Source: Plasmopara viticola (taxonomy: Eukaryota > Oomycota > Peronosporomycetes > Peronosporales > Peronosporaceae). From it: a DNA stretch of 64,000 bases. The position numbers were made by a program, and so were the translations under genes. Position 1 is the stretch's first letter; each line of letters opens with the position of its first letter. Below, piece by piece: positions 22,695-35,708 of the stretch. The notes beneath the pieces are model-generated. The model was not told the DNA's origin. It worked only from the letters and a program-made list of their open reading frames with translations, and ran no database searches. The stretch covers positions 1 through 64,000 of the forward strand of contig MBPM02000027.1 of NCBI GenBank assembly GCA_001695595.3. The letters are read 5' to 3'.

Positions 22695-25124
22695 TCAATT
22701 GAATTTTTAGCACCGATGAGTCGTCCGGATAGTACCCTTCAAGCTGGCGGAGCACTTCAAGGTCATCAAGAAGGTGACCTTGCCATTGTACGTCACGCCA
22801 CTGCTCCATACAGAGTTCTCCAACCTTAGAACGCAGCAGCCGTAGCAGTGTGTTGGGATGCAAGAAGCGCATGTGGTGTGCTGGAATCCATTCGACTGGC
22901 TGGCCTGTAAAGTATTGAATCCAGTGGTCATTTTTAAAAAGTGTCGGAGCAGCGGACATGAGCGCAAGCTCAAATATACCGAGTGCCTTCGACGCACGCG
23001 CAAGCTCTGTAATTGAGCCAGAGTGGGTCCACCACTTGGCACATGCCTTGAAGATTTCATGGCGGTTGGATGGTAGAGGCATATTCATGACACGCTTCCA
23101 CTTTGTAACAAAAGTTGTGTCTTCTTGCGGGTACGTAGCTGATAATACGCGGTTAATTGCGTGCAGTTGCGCAATTTCAGCGATGATGCGGTGGTCATCT
23201 GCCATTTTAAGGGACAACGCGCTGTTGAAAGCCATCGGACATTGAGCTGCCGGCTTCATCACAAGGTCTGGATTTGTTGCATTATCAAGTAGCTTGACCA
23301 TGCCATCGACCTTTTCGTCTGCAAGCACAAGGCGATCTGGCAACGTATCAAGCAGCGCAGTATTTTCATCATTGATCATTGCCTCCGTGACTTCTAGGAT
23401 CGACGAAGCCTTTGCAGCTTTTTTAATTTTTGTGTGGTGTTTTTCCATGAAAAATACCGACTCCTTTGCGGTGGCCATCCCCGAAGGACGTGCCACGGCT
23501 ACTGGTACGATCTGCTTGCGCACGCCAAACTTCTTGCTTGCCGTGACGTCTTTAAGCTCAAGATCGACTTCCATGTTTTGTAGGACCTCGAAGAAGTTTT
23601 TAGTCGCGATTCCGTTGAGTGATTGCGGTTGCTTTTTAGTGAGAAGATTCGAGAGGTCAATGTCTCCGCGGCTCCGCTTCTTGCTGTTGAAGACGGTTGC
23701 GAATCCGTCTGAGCTCCCGTTTGTAAGGTACATCGTTGGTTCTTCATACTGCTTTCGGGACTACGGGGTGGGGAAATTTTTCCGCTCGACCCCTCGAACG
23801 TCGCAACTGACAGAATATCGTCGGTGCAGCTTAGGGGGCTTGCAAGTTGATTGCAGTTAGGCGGTAAACTATGCTGAGCTTCTTGCTGAAGCTTCTTATC
23901 ATTTTTCGTTGTGGACTCCTGTACTGCACGCTGCAGCGAGGTCATCGGCTGGGACTTAGAAGTGGCTGGTTTTGGGTTCGTTTGATGCTGCTGTTTCGCT
24001 GCAACAAGTGCCGTGACAGGCTGCAGTGGTGGTGACCCGGTTGGAGTGGCTGGGCGTCGATAGATGTCGTCACTCGTGCGCAGGTCGATGAAGTGATGCG
24101 AACGATAGCCGAAAGGCAAACGCTCGGAAGGATATGGAGCGTTCTTTCCGTGCACGGGGTGCAACTTGTTGTCGAACTGGAGCTGGTCACACACTGATCC
24201 ATTCACAATGAGGGGACCTGGGCATGTCGTGGTAAGGAAGTATACTCTCCAGGTTGCTGACGTTATACCAGTTGCAAGGTTTACTTCACGGAAGGTATCG
24301 TACACCGGTTTACAGCCCATCAAGAACAAGCGGTGCAGCATTACGTCCGTTTTCGTGTCCGAGTCAACATTCGAAACATCGACATAGTACTTGCCACCTA
24401 GCACGTCGAATTCCTTAAACATGAATACACCCCCTAGAATGTTTACTTTTGTGCGCTCGAGAGCGATGCAGGCGTTCTTCGACTTTACCTTAATTCGAAG
24501 ATTACCGCCAGGAAGTTTGGACACTTGGCCAATCTCGAACTTGCTGTACAGGTGCTCAAGTGCTTTGTTGCCGTGATGCTTGCCTGTAAGCGATGCCATA
24601 ATCTTCTGAAGCGGTGTTTTTGCAAACATGCGTCCGGTATCGATTACCATATCGTACTTGGCACGAGGTAGGGTATATGGTCGCGCCTGCTCCATGTGAG
24701 AGGCGATGAATGACCAGTCCCCGCCAGCAGCGTACTGACGTTCGATTGCTTCAATGTCGCAGGCGAGTGGCTTGGGCGTTTCTACACGCCGACGCGCAGC
24801 GTCAACGTCTTCGGTGCTCCGACGAATGGTTTCTTGCTGCGCAAGTAAGCTAGCCATGGTCGGACGCATGTCTTCATCTGGTGGGGACGAGACATTTTTG
24901 ACGCCTGACTGAGACGAGAGAATCGATTCACTGTCCGGACTACCAGGTGCACTTGACCCAGCGAACGCGTCCGAGGTGGAAGCATTAAGTTTCGGCGGCG
25001 TGACCGTAGCCGCGCCGTCAGTTGAACTGGATGTCAGAGGCAACTCTATATCGAGTCCCTTCTCCAATTGATGATTACTTACAGTAAGTAACAACGCAGA
25101 CGGGACAGCAGACGGGACAGATTT
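22642..25124 (-). pseudogene. LINE-A2 ORF1, start lost and frameshifted
   Basis: The normal start (MDSPDIS) is deleted with the 5' end. The frame is open from the junction down to 23499, shifts by small deletions near 23720-23740, and continues in 23733-22642. Content matches ORF1 of A1. Confidence 0.85.
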
Positions 25125-25577
25125 GTGCGCCATGCATTTATACTAGAAAGCAGCACATGCTCCTTCTTCGTATTTTGGTTTGGATTTCTCTTTAAGTCTA
25201 ACAATCGTCATGGTCGTTCACGGTGCGATTACTCTTGACTACAAGAGCGACGCAAGTAGCTGTTTTAAACAGCAAAGAATACTATTTCCTGCTCGACTAT
25301 ATTCGAAGCATTTCCGTTGTTAGGAAATGGGCTGCCTGTCTGCACTCAGCAGTTAGAATTCTGTTCGTAAACACGAAAACTATGTATGATCTTCGCAAGA
25401 GAATGTTCAATCATGCGTTTGTCACGACGTTCTTGTCCGGCTTATGCGGGTAGAATAATGTGGTTGCGTGCGTGCATACCAAGAGCTTATACTTGGTGTT
25501 GGTGTTTTTGTCGGTGTGCTTGCTCCTGGTTGTGTTTCTCTTTTTGTGTACATTTGATATTATCTTAACTCGAGTAT

Positions 25578-25650
25578 ACCCGTCTAGCTCAGTTGGTAGA
25601 GCGCTGGCCTTTTAAGCCAGTGGTCGTGGGTTCGAGCCCCACGGGGGGTG
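25578..25650 (+). tRNA. tRNA-Lys-like
   Basis: Consensus six-G form. Confidence 0.8.
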
Positions 25651-26134
25651 TAAATTGCCTAAGAGTCGTGCGTGAAAGATTTGTGCGCCATGCATTTATA
25701 CTAGAAAGCAGCACATGCTCCTTCTTCGTATTTTGGTTTGGATTTCTCTTTAAGTCTAACAATCGTCATGGTCGTTCACGGTGCGATTACTCTTGACTAC
25801 AAGAGCGACGCAAGTAGCTGTTTTAAACAGCAAAGAATAAAATTTTCTGCTCGACTATATTCGAAGCATTTCCGTTGTTAGGAAATGGGCTGCCTGTCTG
25901 CACTCAGCAGTTAGAATTCTGTTCGTAAACACGAAAACTATGTATGATCTTCGCAAAGAATGTTCAATCATGCGTTTGTCACGACGTTCTTGTCCGGCTT
26001 ATGCGAGTAGAATAATGTGGTTGCGTGCGTGCATACCAAGAGCTTATACTTGGTGTTGGTGTGTTTGTCGGTGTGCTTGCTCCTGGTTGTGTTTCTCTTT
26101 TTGTGTACATTTGATATTATCTTAACTCGAGTAT

Positions 26135-26205
26135 ACCCGTCTAGCTCAGTTGGTAGAGCGCTGGCCTTTTAAGCCAGTGGTCGTGGTTCGAGCCCCACGG
26201 GGGTG
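26135..26205 (+). tRNA. tRNA-Lys-like, T stem short by one G
   Basis: TCGTGGTTCGAG lacks one G of the T stem, and the acceptor has five G. Confidence 0.6.
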
Positions 26206-26689
26206 TAAATTGCCTAAGAGTCGTGCGTGAACGATTTGTGCGCCATGCATTTATACTAGAAAGCAGCACATGCTCCTTCTTCGTATTTTGGTTTGGATTT
26301 CTCTTTAAGTCTAACAATCGTCATGGTCGTTCACGGTGCGATTACTCTTGACTACAAGAGCGACGCAAGTAGCTGTTTTAAACAGCAAAGAATACTATTT
26401 CCTGCTCGACTATATTCGAAGCATTTCCGTTGTTAGGAAATGGGCTGCCTGTCTGCACTCAGCAGTTAGAACTCTCTCGTAAACACGAAAACTATGTATG
26501 ATCTTCGCAAAAGAATGTTCAATCATGCGTTTGTCACGACGTTCTTGTCCGGCTTATGCGAGTAGAATAATGTGGTTGCGTGCGTGCATACCAAGAGCTT
26601 ATACTTGGTGTTGGTGTGTTTGTCGGTGTGCTTGCTCCTGGTTGTGTTTCTCTTTTTGTGTACATTTGATATTATCTTAACTCGAGTAT

Positions 26690-26762
26690 ACCCGTCTAGC
26701 TCAGTTGGTAGAGCGCTGGCCTTTTAAGCCAGTGGTCGTGGGTCCGAGCCCCACGGGGGGTG
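26690..26762 (+). tRNA. tRNA-Lys-like
   Basis: Six-G form with TCCGAGC T loop. Confidence 0.7.
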
Positions 26763-27244
26763 TAAATTGCCTAAGAGTCGTGCGTGAAAGATTTGTGCGC
26801 CATGCATTTATACTAGAAAGCAGCACATGCTCCTTCTTCGTATTTTGGTTTGGATTTCTCTTTAAGTCTAACAATCGTCATGGTCGTTCACGGTGCGATT
26901 ACTCTTGACTACAAGAGCGACGCAAGTAGCTGTTTTAAACAGCAAAGAATAAAATTTTCTGCTCGACTATATTCGAAGCATTTCCGTTGTTAGGAAATGG
27001 GCTGCCTGTCTGCACTCAGCAGTTAGAATCTCTCGTAAACACGAAAACTATGTATGATCTTCGCAAAAGAATGTTCAATCATGCGTTTGTCACGACGTTC
27101 TTGTCCGGCTTATGCGAGTAGAATAATGTGGTTGCGTGCGTGCATACCAAGAGCTTATACTTGGTGTTGGTGTGTTTGTCGGTGTGCTTGCTCCTGGTTG
27201 TGTTTCTCTTTTTGTGTACATTTGATATTATTTAACTCGAGTAT

Positions 27245-27316
27245 ACCCGTCTAGCTCAGTTGGTAGAGCGCTGGCCTTTTAAGCCAGTGGTCGTGGGTTC
27301 GAGCCCCACGGGGGTG
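27245..27316 (+). tRNA. tRNA-Lys-like
   Basis: Five-G form. Confidence 0.75.
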
Positions 27317-27801
27317 TAAATTGCCTAAGAGTCGTGCGTGAACTATTTGTGCGCCATGCATTTATACTAGAAAGCAGCACATGCTCCTTCTTCGTATTTT
27401 GGTTTGGATTTCTCTTTAAGTCTAACAATCGTCATGGTCGTTCACGGTGCGATTACTCTTGACTACAAGAGCGACGCAAGTAGCTGTTTTAAACAGCAAA
27501 GAATAAAATTTTCTGCTCGACTATATTCGAAGCATTTCCGTTGTTAGGAAATGGGCTGCCTGTCTGCACTCAGCAGTTAGAATTCTGTTCGTAAACACGA
27601 AAACTATGTATGATCTTCGCAAAAGAATGTTCAATCATGCGTTTGTCACGACGTTCTTGTCCGGCTTATGCGAGTAGAATAATGTGGTTGCGTGCGTGCA
27701 TACCAAGAGCTTATACTTGGTGTTGGTGTGTTTGTCGGTGTGCTTGCTCCTGGTTGTGTTTCTCTTTTTGTGTACATTTGATATTATCTTAACTCGAGTA
27801 T

Positions 27802-27819
27802 ACCCGTCTAGCTCAGTTG
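27802..27819 (+). pseudogene. tRNA-Lys 5' stub at LINE-A3
   Basis: tRNA nt 1-18, cut at G18/G19. Confidence 0.9.
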
Positions 27820-28912
27820 AAGGTCGTCTATATTAAGTTATATAGGCGAATGTCTACCCAACTTGCCTGGCGTAATATCTGTTGTAAACTACTCTAGTGT
27901 ACTATATATAATTATGCATTTTTATCCAAAATAGGAATCTTCATAAATTTATGTATTTTCCTCAAAAAAGGAAAGTGCATAAATTTGTGTTTTTTCCTTA
28001 GTTTTGGTTTTGGATTTCGTCCAATCACTGGCTTGAGAGGGTTTCGGTTCTACACTTTTGCCCCCATTTTGACTTCAACTTCGGCCAAAATTGGTCGTTT
28101 AGACCTTCTGTTTGTGGCAACATTGCTCGGAAACTGCGGCCAATCAACAGCTGAAACTTTGGGCACATGTGCAGCGCATACAGTGCCCATTGCATGCCAA
28201 TTGTTCACACGTGTCGAGACCTCAGGTGCTTAAACGGAAGTCCGGTCTTTCAGCACACTGTCGCGTCGTTTCACGACGGCGTAGCCCGCAGCTCAGTCCG
28301 TGGGCCGACCCATAACTGGGATCGGGTCTCGACCTTAAACTTTATAAGGTAAAGTCCCTGGCTTTTCATTCGTCATGGGAGATAGAAAATTTTGTCCCTC
28401 CAGGCCCCACATCGAAAATAAAAAAAATTGCCTCTATGGTCCCACAGGTAAGTTGGCTTCTCAAGCCCTGCAGGGTTACCAAAACTGATGTGTTTCATCT
28501 CTCAGGCTGAACCAAGGAACCCTTGGCCTTCCAGGGCGCACAGAGGACAAAAGCTCTGGCCTCAACACACAGCCGCTTTCTCACTGCTTTTCAGGAGGCG
28601 CCGCCTTCCCCGGCTTCTGACGCGGCTAGCTCGCACCCGATGCCCCTCCATGTGCGCCGTATGGATACATCAAGTACGAGGCTTGCGGCGACGTCGGACC
28701 CTAAAGCAACCCAGACGTTATTCAAAGGAAACGATTTCACCCGCAAGGGCAACCGGCAGGCTGCCCGACCAGGTAGCAGCCACAACATCTGACGGCGAAG
28801 TGGCATTAATTGAAATGAACTCAATATTTGCCGACATTGACCGTGTTCTTTCCTAGACCTCGCCCATTTTTTGTCTTGTGCGCACAGGTCGTGATGACAC
28901 CGGCTTCGCAGG
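27820..28912 (-). other. LINE-A3 3' noncoding region
   Basis: Terminal hairpin at 27825-27848, second inverted repeat near 27945-27986, antisense ORF at 28436-28856; same order as in A1. Confidence 0.75.
28436..28856 (+). CDS. Antisense spliced ORF in LINE-A3 3' region
   Basis: ATG at 28436, predicted intron 28448-28505 (58 nt), exon 2 to 28856. The second codon is GTC here against GCC and GCA in A1 and A2; the splice signals are unchanged. Confidence 0.3.
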
Positions 28913-31900
28913 TCAGAGCTGCGTAGTACGCTCCTGGGTGATGCCTGGATGCTGGCAAGTGAAGCTGCAAAACATGGAATGGGTTCTCAGCAAGCCAATC
29001 ACTTGTTGCAGATCTTGGCTCAGCTGTCGGTCATACAGGTGTCGCTGGAAAAAGCAAAGGTGCGCACAGAAAGTCGACAGTATGATCAAGAGCGCTGGAG
29101 CTATCGGCATCGGTTGCCGTCCGTCGAATAAGCATCGATTGCGGTTCGTCCAGATCGTGTGAAGCACTACAGCCCGAAGCACATGCCATACTTCTCTTAC
29201 CACAACAGAGCATTTAGTCCATTCGTCGCGTACGCGCAGCTTGCTCGCGAGAGCAATATCGAGCCACAACGGTCGAGAGACAAAGAACGGCGAGACAAGC
29301 TGCAGGATCTGGCACCACAGCTGTGACGCAAACGTGCAGTCAAAAAACAAATGCTTTTCGGTCTCTATCGCGTTGCATCCTGCACGCACGCATTTACGAA
29401 TCCCTGGATGTGACGTCTCCAAGAACCAAAAGCGCGATCGCACAGGCAGCAGGCGAAACGCTAGACGAAACTGCAAGTCTTCGAAGACTGGAAGCAGGAT
29501 CTGGCGCAGTCGCTTGCTATACTCCGCGAAGGCTTCAATTTGGTGGTTGTCAACGCGCTTCGAGTAAATTTTCATCGGGTGCGGCTTTTTCGGAGGGTCA
29601 GGCGCCCAGACAATTTTTATAATCGCTGACCGTGGGATTTTCGGGATCAAGAATATTTTTGCTTTGTTCCTGTAGCCAACTCGTGGAAGCAGACATCTCT
29701 GTGCGTCGATACTTGACAAGTCTCGTACAAGTTGTCGTGCTTCAAGGCGGTCTACAATCTGTGTCGCTTCGCGGTACAGCGAGCGCAGCCACTTTATTTG
29801 TGTATACGGTCGCACTGAGCCAATCGTGTAGTCGATATGTCGCTGTACGAAGGTAGTTGCAGCTGGCCACTCTTCACCTTCACACCTGAAGTCGGAAAGT
29901 GACCGTAAGTTGAAGACACGTGAGATATGGAGACGGAAGCTTCGTTGTGGTTCGGTAACCATCCCTAGACAACGTCGATGCACCACTGCCGCATCGGACC
30001 GTTTTCGCTTCTCGTAGTGAAGTTGAGCATCAGCATGGAACCAAATCGGCTGATGTAGGCCGTACGTGGCGCGTTCATGTGAATCCAAGTCATGCCACGT
30101 GACGTTCCATCGAGTCTTGTACCAACACACCCACGTCTCTCTCCACCACATTGCACTTCGGCTAAGTGAGATAAGCTGGCCGTGACGAAGAGGTGAAATT
30201 GTAAGAAAGTCCAGTGCATGGCATCCGCCATAGGAAGGTAATCCTGACGCCAGCAGCTCAACACTCGCTGCCGTCCAGTTTCGCTCATCAGCAGCACTTA
30301 CAGCCCCAATAAACTGCAATAACAGCGAAAGACGTTGCTTCTTGAGCTGTGCATCGAGACGCGGAATTCCAAGACCACCTTGATTGCGCCGGAGATAAAG
30401 AAATTCGCTCGGTATGAGCATCACGTGCTTTCCGTCACGATCATGCTTTCGACTCAACACGAATCGGTTAAGCATCGATTGCCAGCGCCGCACAATGATC
30501 TGAGAAATATTCGCGTGCTGAGTGTAGTGCCATAAGCGTGATAGCACCATCGTCTGTGCAACGAGCAGTCTCCCTCGGAGTGTGCGAGCGCGCCTGTACC
30601 ATGACTTTATGCCCTCAAAAAAGCGAGCATCCAAGAATTCGGTGATCATGTCGTTGACTGACGCCTGACCGAACGGGATGCCTAAGTATTTTGTTGTGTC
30701 AGAACGATCAAGGACTTGGACCCCGGGAAGTTCAGGACACACCGTGCTACGATTAAGAGCCAGCAGTACCGACTTGGATAGATTAAGTCTTGCTCCAGAG
30801 CCAGCACAATACTCGTCGACAATTTCGAGCTGAGCCTGAACGTGATCAATTGATCCGGCGAGAAGCGTCGAGTCATCTGCAAAAAACATGCTTGTCACCG
30901 TACAATTCGCATTTAGACATACCCCGTATTCCTCATGTTTGCGAGCAAATTTCCAAGAGGCTCAATTGTGAGAACAAATAGGAGTGCCGACAGAGGGTCT
31001 CCTTGCTTAACTCCTCGAGTAGGGTGTAAAGCCGGCTGGATGTTACCATTGATGAGCAGGTGTGCCTTCGGTTTGGTGTACAAGAGCCGGACCCAAGATA
31101 TAAAAACTGGTCCAAAGCCCATGCAAGCCAGCAGCCGAAACATGTATGACCAATTTACACGGTCGAATGCCTTTTGAAAGTCCAGGAAAAGTGCGTATGC
31201 CTCTTCATCCCGACTTGTGACAAGGTCTTGCAGGTCGACAAGAAAGCGTACATGATGATGAATTGATCGAGTCTTGACGAAGCCTTTTTGGTCTGGATGA
31301 ATCAAGTCGAGCATTACAATTTGTAGCCGATATGTCAGTGCTTTTGACAGCACCTTTACGTCGACTGGCACAAGTGCAATCGGACGGTAATTGCCTGGCT
31401 CAGCGCGAGAACCCTTCTTATGTAGCAGTACGACCGCCGATTTGCGTGAGACGCTAAAAGCTTACCACGTCGCAGCCTATCTTTAAAGACAATGACGAGG
31501 CACTCCCCGAATACTACTGGTGCCACCTGATAAAATCCAGCCGTCAATCCGTCCATGCCTGGAGCGGATGTCGCTCTCATATGCCGGATTGCAGTTGCAA
31601 GGTCAGCAGTGGTCAAGTCGGCTTCCAAAGCTGTGTAGCTCGTGACTGGAACGCTTTTCGAAATTGAGTCAAGAAGTTTGCGTTGCTTCGCGCCATTTGG
31701 CTCAGAAGCCGATTCGTTTGGGCTTTCGACATCACCCATCTCAGACCCCCAGTGCTCCAAGAAGCGCAGAGAAATTTCTTGAGGATTCGATGAGACATTT
31801 CCACTCGGTGTTATTACCTCTTCAATCGAAACGCGCCGCAAACTTGTGTCGAGAGGACGAAAAAAATGGGCTGTTGAACGTTCTGAGTTGTTGGCTTGGA

Positions 31901-33098
31901 AATCGAAAGAAGCATCATGATTGTATTGACTACTTCTTTTGACTGTGTCTTTATAGATTTGCAGAGCCTCGTCAAAGAAGTCTCGATTGTTTTTGTCTGG
32001 AAATACGCGGTATCGTGCGGCTGCTTGATCTAATGTGACGCGGGCATCTTCGATCTCTCGCGTACTTTGTTGCTTGAGCTTCCTCTGTACGTCTTGAAGC
32101 TGAGTCTTGATGCTTCCTTTCCACTTTTCCCAAATTTTCCCGGGGTTTTTTGAACGGCGAAGTTGGTCTAGGACCTGCTCGGCCTCCCTCTCAATCGCTG
32201 ATACAATCTTCGGATATTCGAGGAGGTATTGTGGAAATTTCCAATAACCACGACCATGTAGCTGCGTACCGCTTCGAAGGGAAACACTATGAGCAAGATG
32301 ATCACCAGCGTGCATTGGCAGGAAGTATTCAGCACTTTCGTAAAAGCGGTCACAGAATTGCTCCGAAACTAAAATGTAGTCCAGGCGATTTTTTCGAGGA
32401 AGGGGACCAGTAAACACTCGCTTAAAGTCATAGTGAGTACGCCACGCATCAACGACACCTAGCTTGGCAAGCCACTCGAGACAAGCAGAGCGGCTCGGGT
32501 CGTAGCGCAAGTCAGGTTTCGAGCAGTCAAGTCGCGGGTCAAGTGGCGTATTTAAATCTCCAAGCACGAAGTGCGTTGCATCATCTTCAAACCCATCTAT
32601 TGGAAGGTTTAGAAAGAACGATTGCTTTTCGTGTCTATCGACGGGCGCATACACATTGTGAATATAGACGGGAGCACGTTGAACCGTTACCTTTACAACA
32701 AGATACCGTCCCGGCACCGACAGGTGTACCATTTCTGCAGCCGTGTCGATACCAGGAAAATCAGAACGTAGCAGCGTCAGGACTCCACTACTGCGACCGC
32801 GCGTGGGTCGGTCGAGTCGCGTGTTACTGTCATTGACGAAGAGTTTGTGCGCAAAATGTGAGCAGAGGTGAAACTTGAACGTATTGAGATGCTGCGCGTC
32901 AGCAAACTTGGTTTCTTGTACGCATGTTAGCGAGTGCTTGGCCAAAAGATTTCCAATAAGGAGGTGGCCATTTCGCTTGATGCCGTTTGTGTTCACTGTC
33001 ATAAGCGAGACAGCGTTCCAAACGTGTTGTCCTTCCGACTCAACTTTAGCACCGACTGGAGATAGCTCCAGCCACAGTCGTAGCCAAGGAGCCGGCAT
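28913..33098 (-). pseudogene. LINE-A3 ORF2, two frameshifts
   Basis: The consensus product is about 1395 aa. Endonuclease residues Glu62, Asp181, Asn183, Asp240 and His267 are all present. RT Asp640 (motif A) and the FADD box (740-743) are present, as is the zinc pattern ending near residue 1255. Only two single-base losses break it, near 31447 and 30944, giving pieces 33098-31356, 31371-30913 and 30898-28913. Both lie in short repeated-base contexts, so sequencing error is possible and this copy may be close to intact. Confidence 0.93.
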
Positions 33099-35587
33099 TC
33101 AATTGAATTTTTAGCACCGATGAGTCGTCCGGATAGTACCCTTCAAGCTGGCGGAGCACTTCAAGGTCATCAAGAAGGTGACCTTGCCATTGTACGTCAC
33201 GCCACTGCTCCATACAGAGCTCTCCAACCTTAGAACGCAGCAGCCGTAGCAGTGTGTTGGGATGCAAGAAGCGCATGTGGTGTGCTGGAATCCATTCGAC
33301 TGGCTGGCCTGTAAAGTATTGAATCCAGTGGTCATTTTTAAAGAGTGTCGGAGCAGCGGACATGAGCGCAAGCTCAAATATACCGAGTGCCTTCGACGCA
33401 CGCGCAAGCTCTGTAATTGAGTCAGAGTGGGTCCACCACTTGGCACATGCCTTGAAGATTTCATGGCGGTTGGATGGTAGAGGCATATTCATGACACGCT
33501 TCCACTTTGTTACAAAAGTTGTGTCTTATTGCGGGTACGTAGCTGATAATACGCGGTTAATTGCGTGCAGTTGCGCAATTTCAGCGATGATGCGGTGGTC
33601 ATCTGCCATTTTAAGGGACAACGCGCTGTTGAAAGCCATCGGACATTGAGCTGCCGGCTTCATCACAAGGTCTGGATTTGTTGCATTATCAAGTAGCTTG
33701 ACCATGCCATCGACCTTTTCGTCTGCAAGCACAAGGCGATCTGGCAACGTATCAAGCAGCGCAGTATTTTCATCATTGATCATTGCCTCCGTGACTTCTA
33801 GGATCGACGAAGCCTTTGCAGCTTTTTTAATTTTTGTGTGGTGTTTTTCCATGAAAAATACCGACTCCTTTGCGGTGGCCATCCCCGAAGGACGTGCCAC
33901 GGCTACTGGTACGATCTGCTTGCGCACGCCAAACTTCTTGCTTGCCGTGACGTCTTTAAGCTCAAGATCGACTTCCATGTTTTGCAGGACCTCGAAGTAG
34001 ATTTAGCCGCGATTCCGTCGAGTGATTGCGGCTGCTTTTTGGTAAGAAGATTCGAAAGGTCACTATCTCCGCGGCTCCGCTTCTTGGTGTTGAAGACGGT
34101 TGCGAATCCGTCTAAGCTTTCCCCATTTGTAAGGTACATCGTTGGCTTCTTCATACTGCTTTCGGGACTACGGGGTGGGGAAATTTTTCCGCTCGACCCC
34201 TCGAACGTCGCAACTGACAGAATATCGTCGGTGCAGCTTAGGGGCTTGCAAGTCGATTGCAGTTAGGCGGTAAACTATGCTGAGCTTCTTGCTGAAGCTT
34301 CTTATCATTTTTCGTTGTGGACTCCTGTACTGCACGCTGCAGCGAGGTCATCGGCTGGGACTTAGAAGTGGCTGGTTTTGGGTTCGTTTGATGCTGCTGT
34401 TTCGCTGCAACAAGTGCCGTGACAGGCTGCAGTGGTGGTGACCCGGTTGGAGTGGCTGGGCTTCGATAGATGTCGTCACTCGTGCGCAGGTCGATGAAGT
34501 GATGCGAACGATAGCCGAAAGGCAAACGCTCGGAAGGATATGGAGCGTTCTTTCCGTGCACGGGGTGCAACTTGTTGTCGAACTGGAGCTGGTCACACAC
34601 TGATCCATTCACAATGAGGGGACCTGGGCATGTCGTGGTAAGGAAGTATACTCTCCAGGTTGCTGACGTTATACCAGTTGCAAGGTTTACTTCACGGAAG
34701 GTATCGTACACCGGTTTACAGCCCATCAAGAACAAGCGGTGCAGCATTACGTCCGTTTTCGTGTCCGAGTCAACATTCGAAACATCGACATAGTACTTGC
34801 CACCTAGCACGTCGAATTCCTTAAACATGAATACACCCCCTAGAATGTTTACTTTTGTGCGCTCGAGAGCGATGCAGGCGTTCTTCGACTTTACCTTAAT
34901 TCGAAGATTACCGCCAGGAAGTTTGGACACTTGGCCAATCTCGAACTTGCTGTACAGGTGCTCAAGTGCTTTGTTGCCGTGATGCTTGCCTGTAAGCGAT
35001 GCCATAATCTTCTGAAGCGGTGTTTTTGCAAACATGCGTCCGGTATCGATTACCATATCGTACTTGGCACGAGGTAGGGTATATGGTCGCGCCTGCTCCA
35101 TGTGAGAGGCGATGAATGACCAGTCCCCGCCAGCAGCGTACTGACGTTCGATTGCTTCAATGTCGCAGGCGAGTGGCTTGGGCGTTTCTACACGCCGACG
35201 CGCAGCGTCAGCGTCTTCGGTGCTCCGACGAATGGTTTCTTGCTGCGCAAGTAAGCTAGCCATGGTCGGACGCATGTCTTCATCTGGTGGGGACGAGACA
35301 TTTTTGACGCCTGACTGAGACGAGAGAATCGATTCACTGTCCGGACCACCAGGTGCACTTGACCCAGCGAACGCGTCCGAGGTGGAAGCATTAAGTTTCG
35401 GCGGCGTGACCGTAGCCGCGCCGTCAGTTGAACTGGATGTCAGAGGCAACTCTATATCGAGTCCCTTCTCCAATTGATGATTACTTACAGTAAGTAACAA
35501 CGCAGACGGGACAGCAGACGGGACAGATTTGACGTTTTCGAAAGATTCTTTGCGATACGCGCGGATAGAAATGTCAGGGCTGTCCAT
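33046..35587 (-). pseudogene. LINE-A3 ORF1, interrupted
   Basis: Starts at Met 35587 (MDSPDIS), 87 nt from the LINE 5' end, and is open to 34238. A lost G near 34243 shifts the frame, another base is lost near 34003, and a GAA-to-TAA change makes a stop at 33526. The remaining C-terminal part runs to 33046. It is the same protein as in A1. Confidence 0.85.
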
Positions 35588-35626
35588 TGCAATAGAACGA
35601 AGGGTAGAAAAGGTGGTTGAAAGGGG

Positions 35627-35675
35627 GTACTTCCTATGATTTGACTTGCGTAGTAGCCGGCAAATTGGGAAGTAC
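35627..35675 (-). other. LINE 5'-terminal inverted repeat
   Basis: GTACTTCC (35627-35634) and GGAAGTAC (35668-35675) can pair to close a ~33-nt loop at the extreme 5' end. LINE-B has CTTCT (48533-48537) and AGAAG (48571-48575) in the equivalent place, a compensating C-G to T-A change. Confidence 0.55.
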
Positions 35676-35708
35676 CAGTGGTCGTGGGCTCGAGCCCCAC
35701 GGGGGGTG
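35675..35708 (+). pseudogene. tRNA-Lys 3' half at LINE-A3 5' junction
   Basis: Starts in the 3' strand of the anticodon stem and runs to the acceptor. The T loop reads CTCGAGC. The 5' part of the gene is missing. Confidence 0.85.

Larger units (their letters stand above)
17437..25124 (-). mobile_element. LINE-A2, non-LTR retrotransposon with deleted 5' junction
   Basis: Nearly identical to A1 and A3 in its 3' region, ORF2 and ORF1. The 5' leader, the ORF1 start and the expected rebuilt tRNA are missing. At 25119-25124 the element passes into array spacer through the shared six bases AGATTT, which occur in the LINE near its ORF1 start and in every array spacer after the tRNA. A deletion or recombination at microhomology after insertion explains this better than incomplete reverse transcription. 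Confidence 0.9.
25121..27819 (+). repeat. tRNA-Lys tandem array, block 3
   Basis: Begins part-way through a spacer because of the A2 5' deletion. tRNA starts are 25578, 26135, 26690, 27245 and 27802. Several spacers share small variants absent from block 1, such as TTGGTTTGGATT and loss of a G at AATTCTGTTCG. Confidence 0.95.
27820..35674 (-). mobile_element. LINE-A3, full-length non-LTR retrotransposon
   Basis: Complete from the 3' hairpin to the 5' terminal sequence (sense 5' end TACTTCCCAATTTGCCGGC). ORF2 is the least damaged in the window. The 5' junction is unusual: it meets the 3' half of the tRNA (CCAGTGG, 35675) rather than a rebuilt nt 1-18, so no target duplication is seen on that side and about 22 nt of target are absent. 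Confidence 0.93.
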
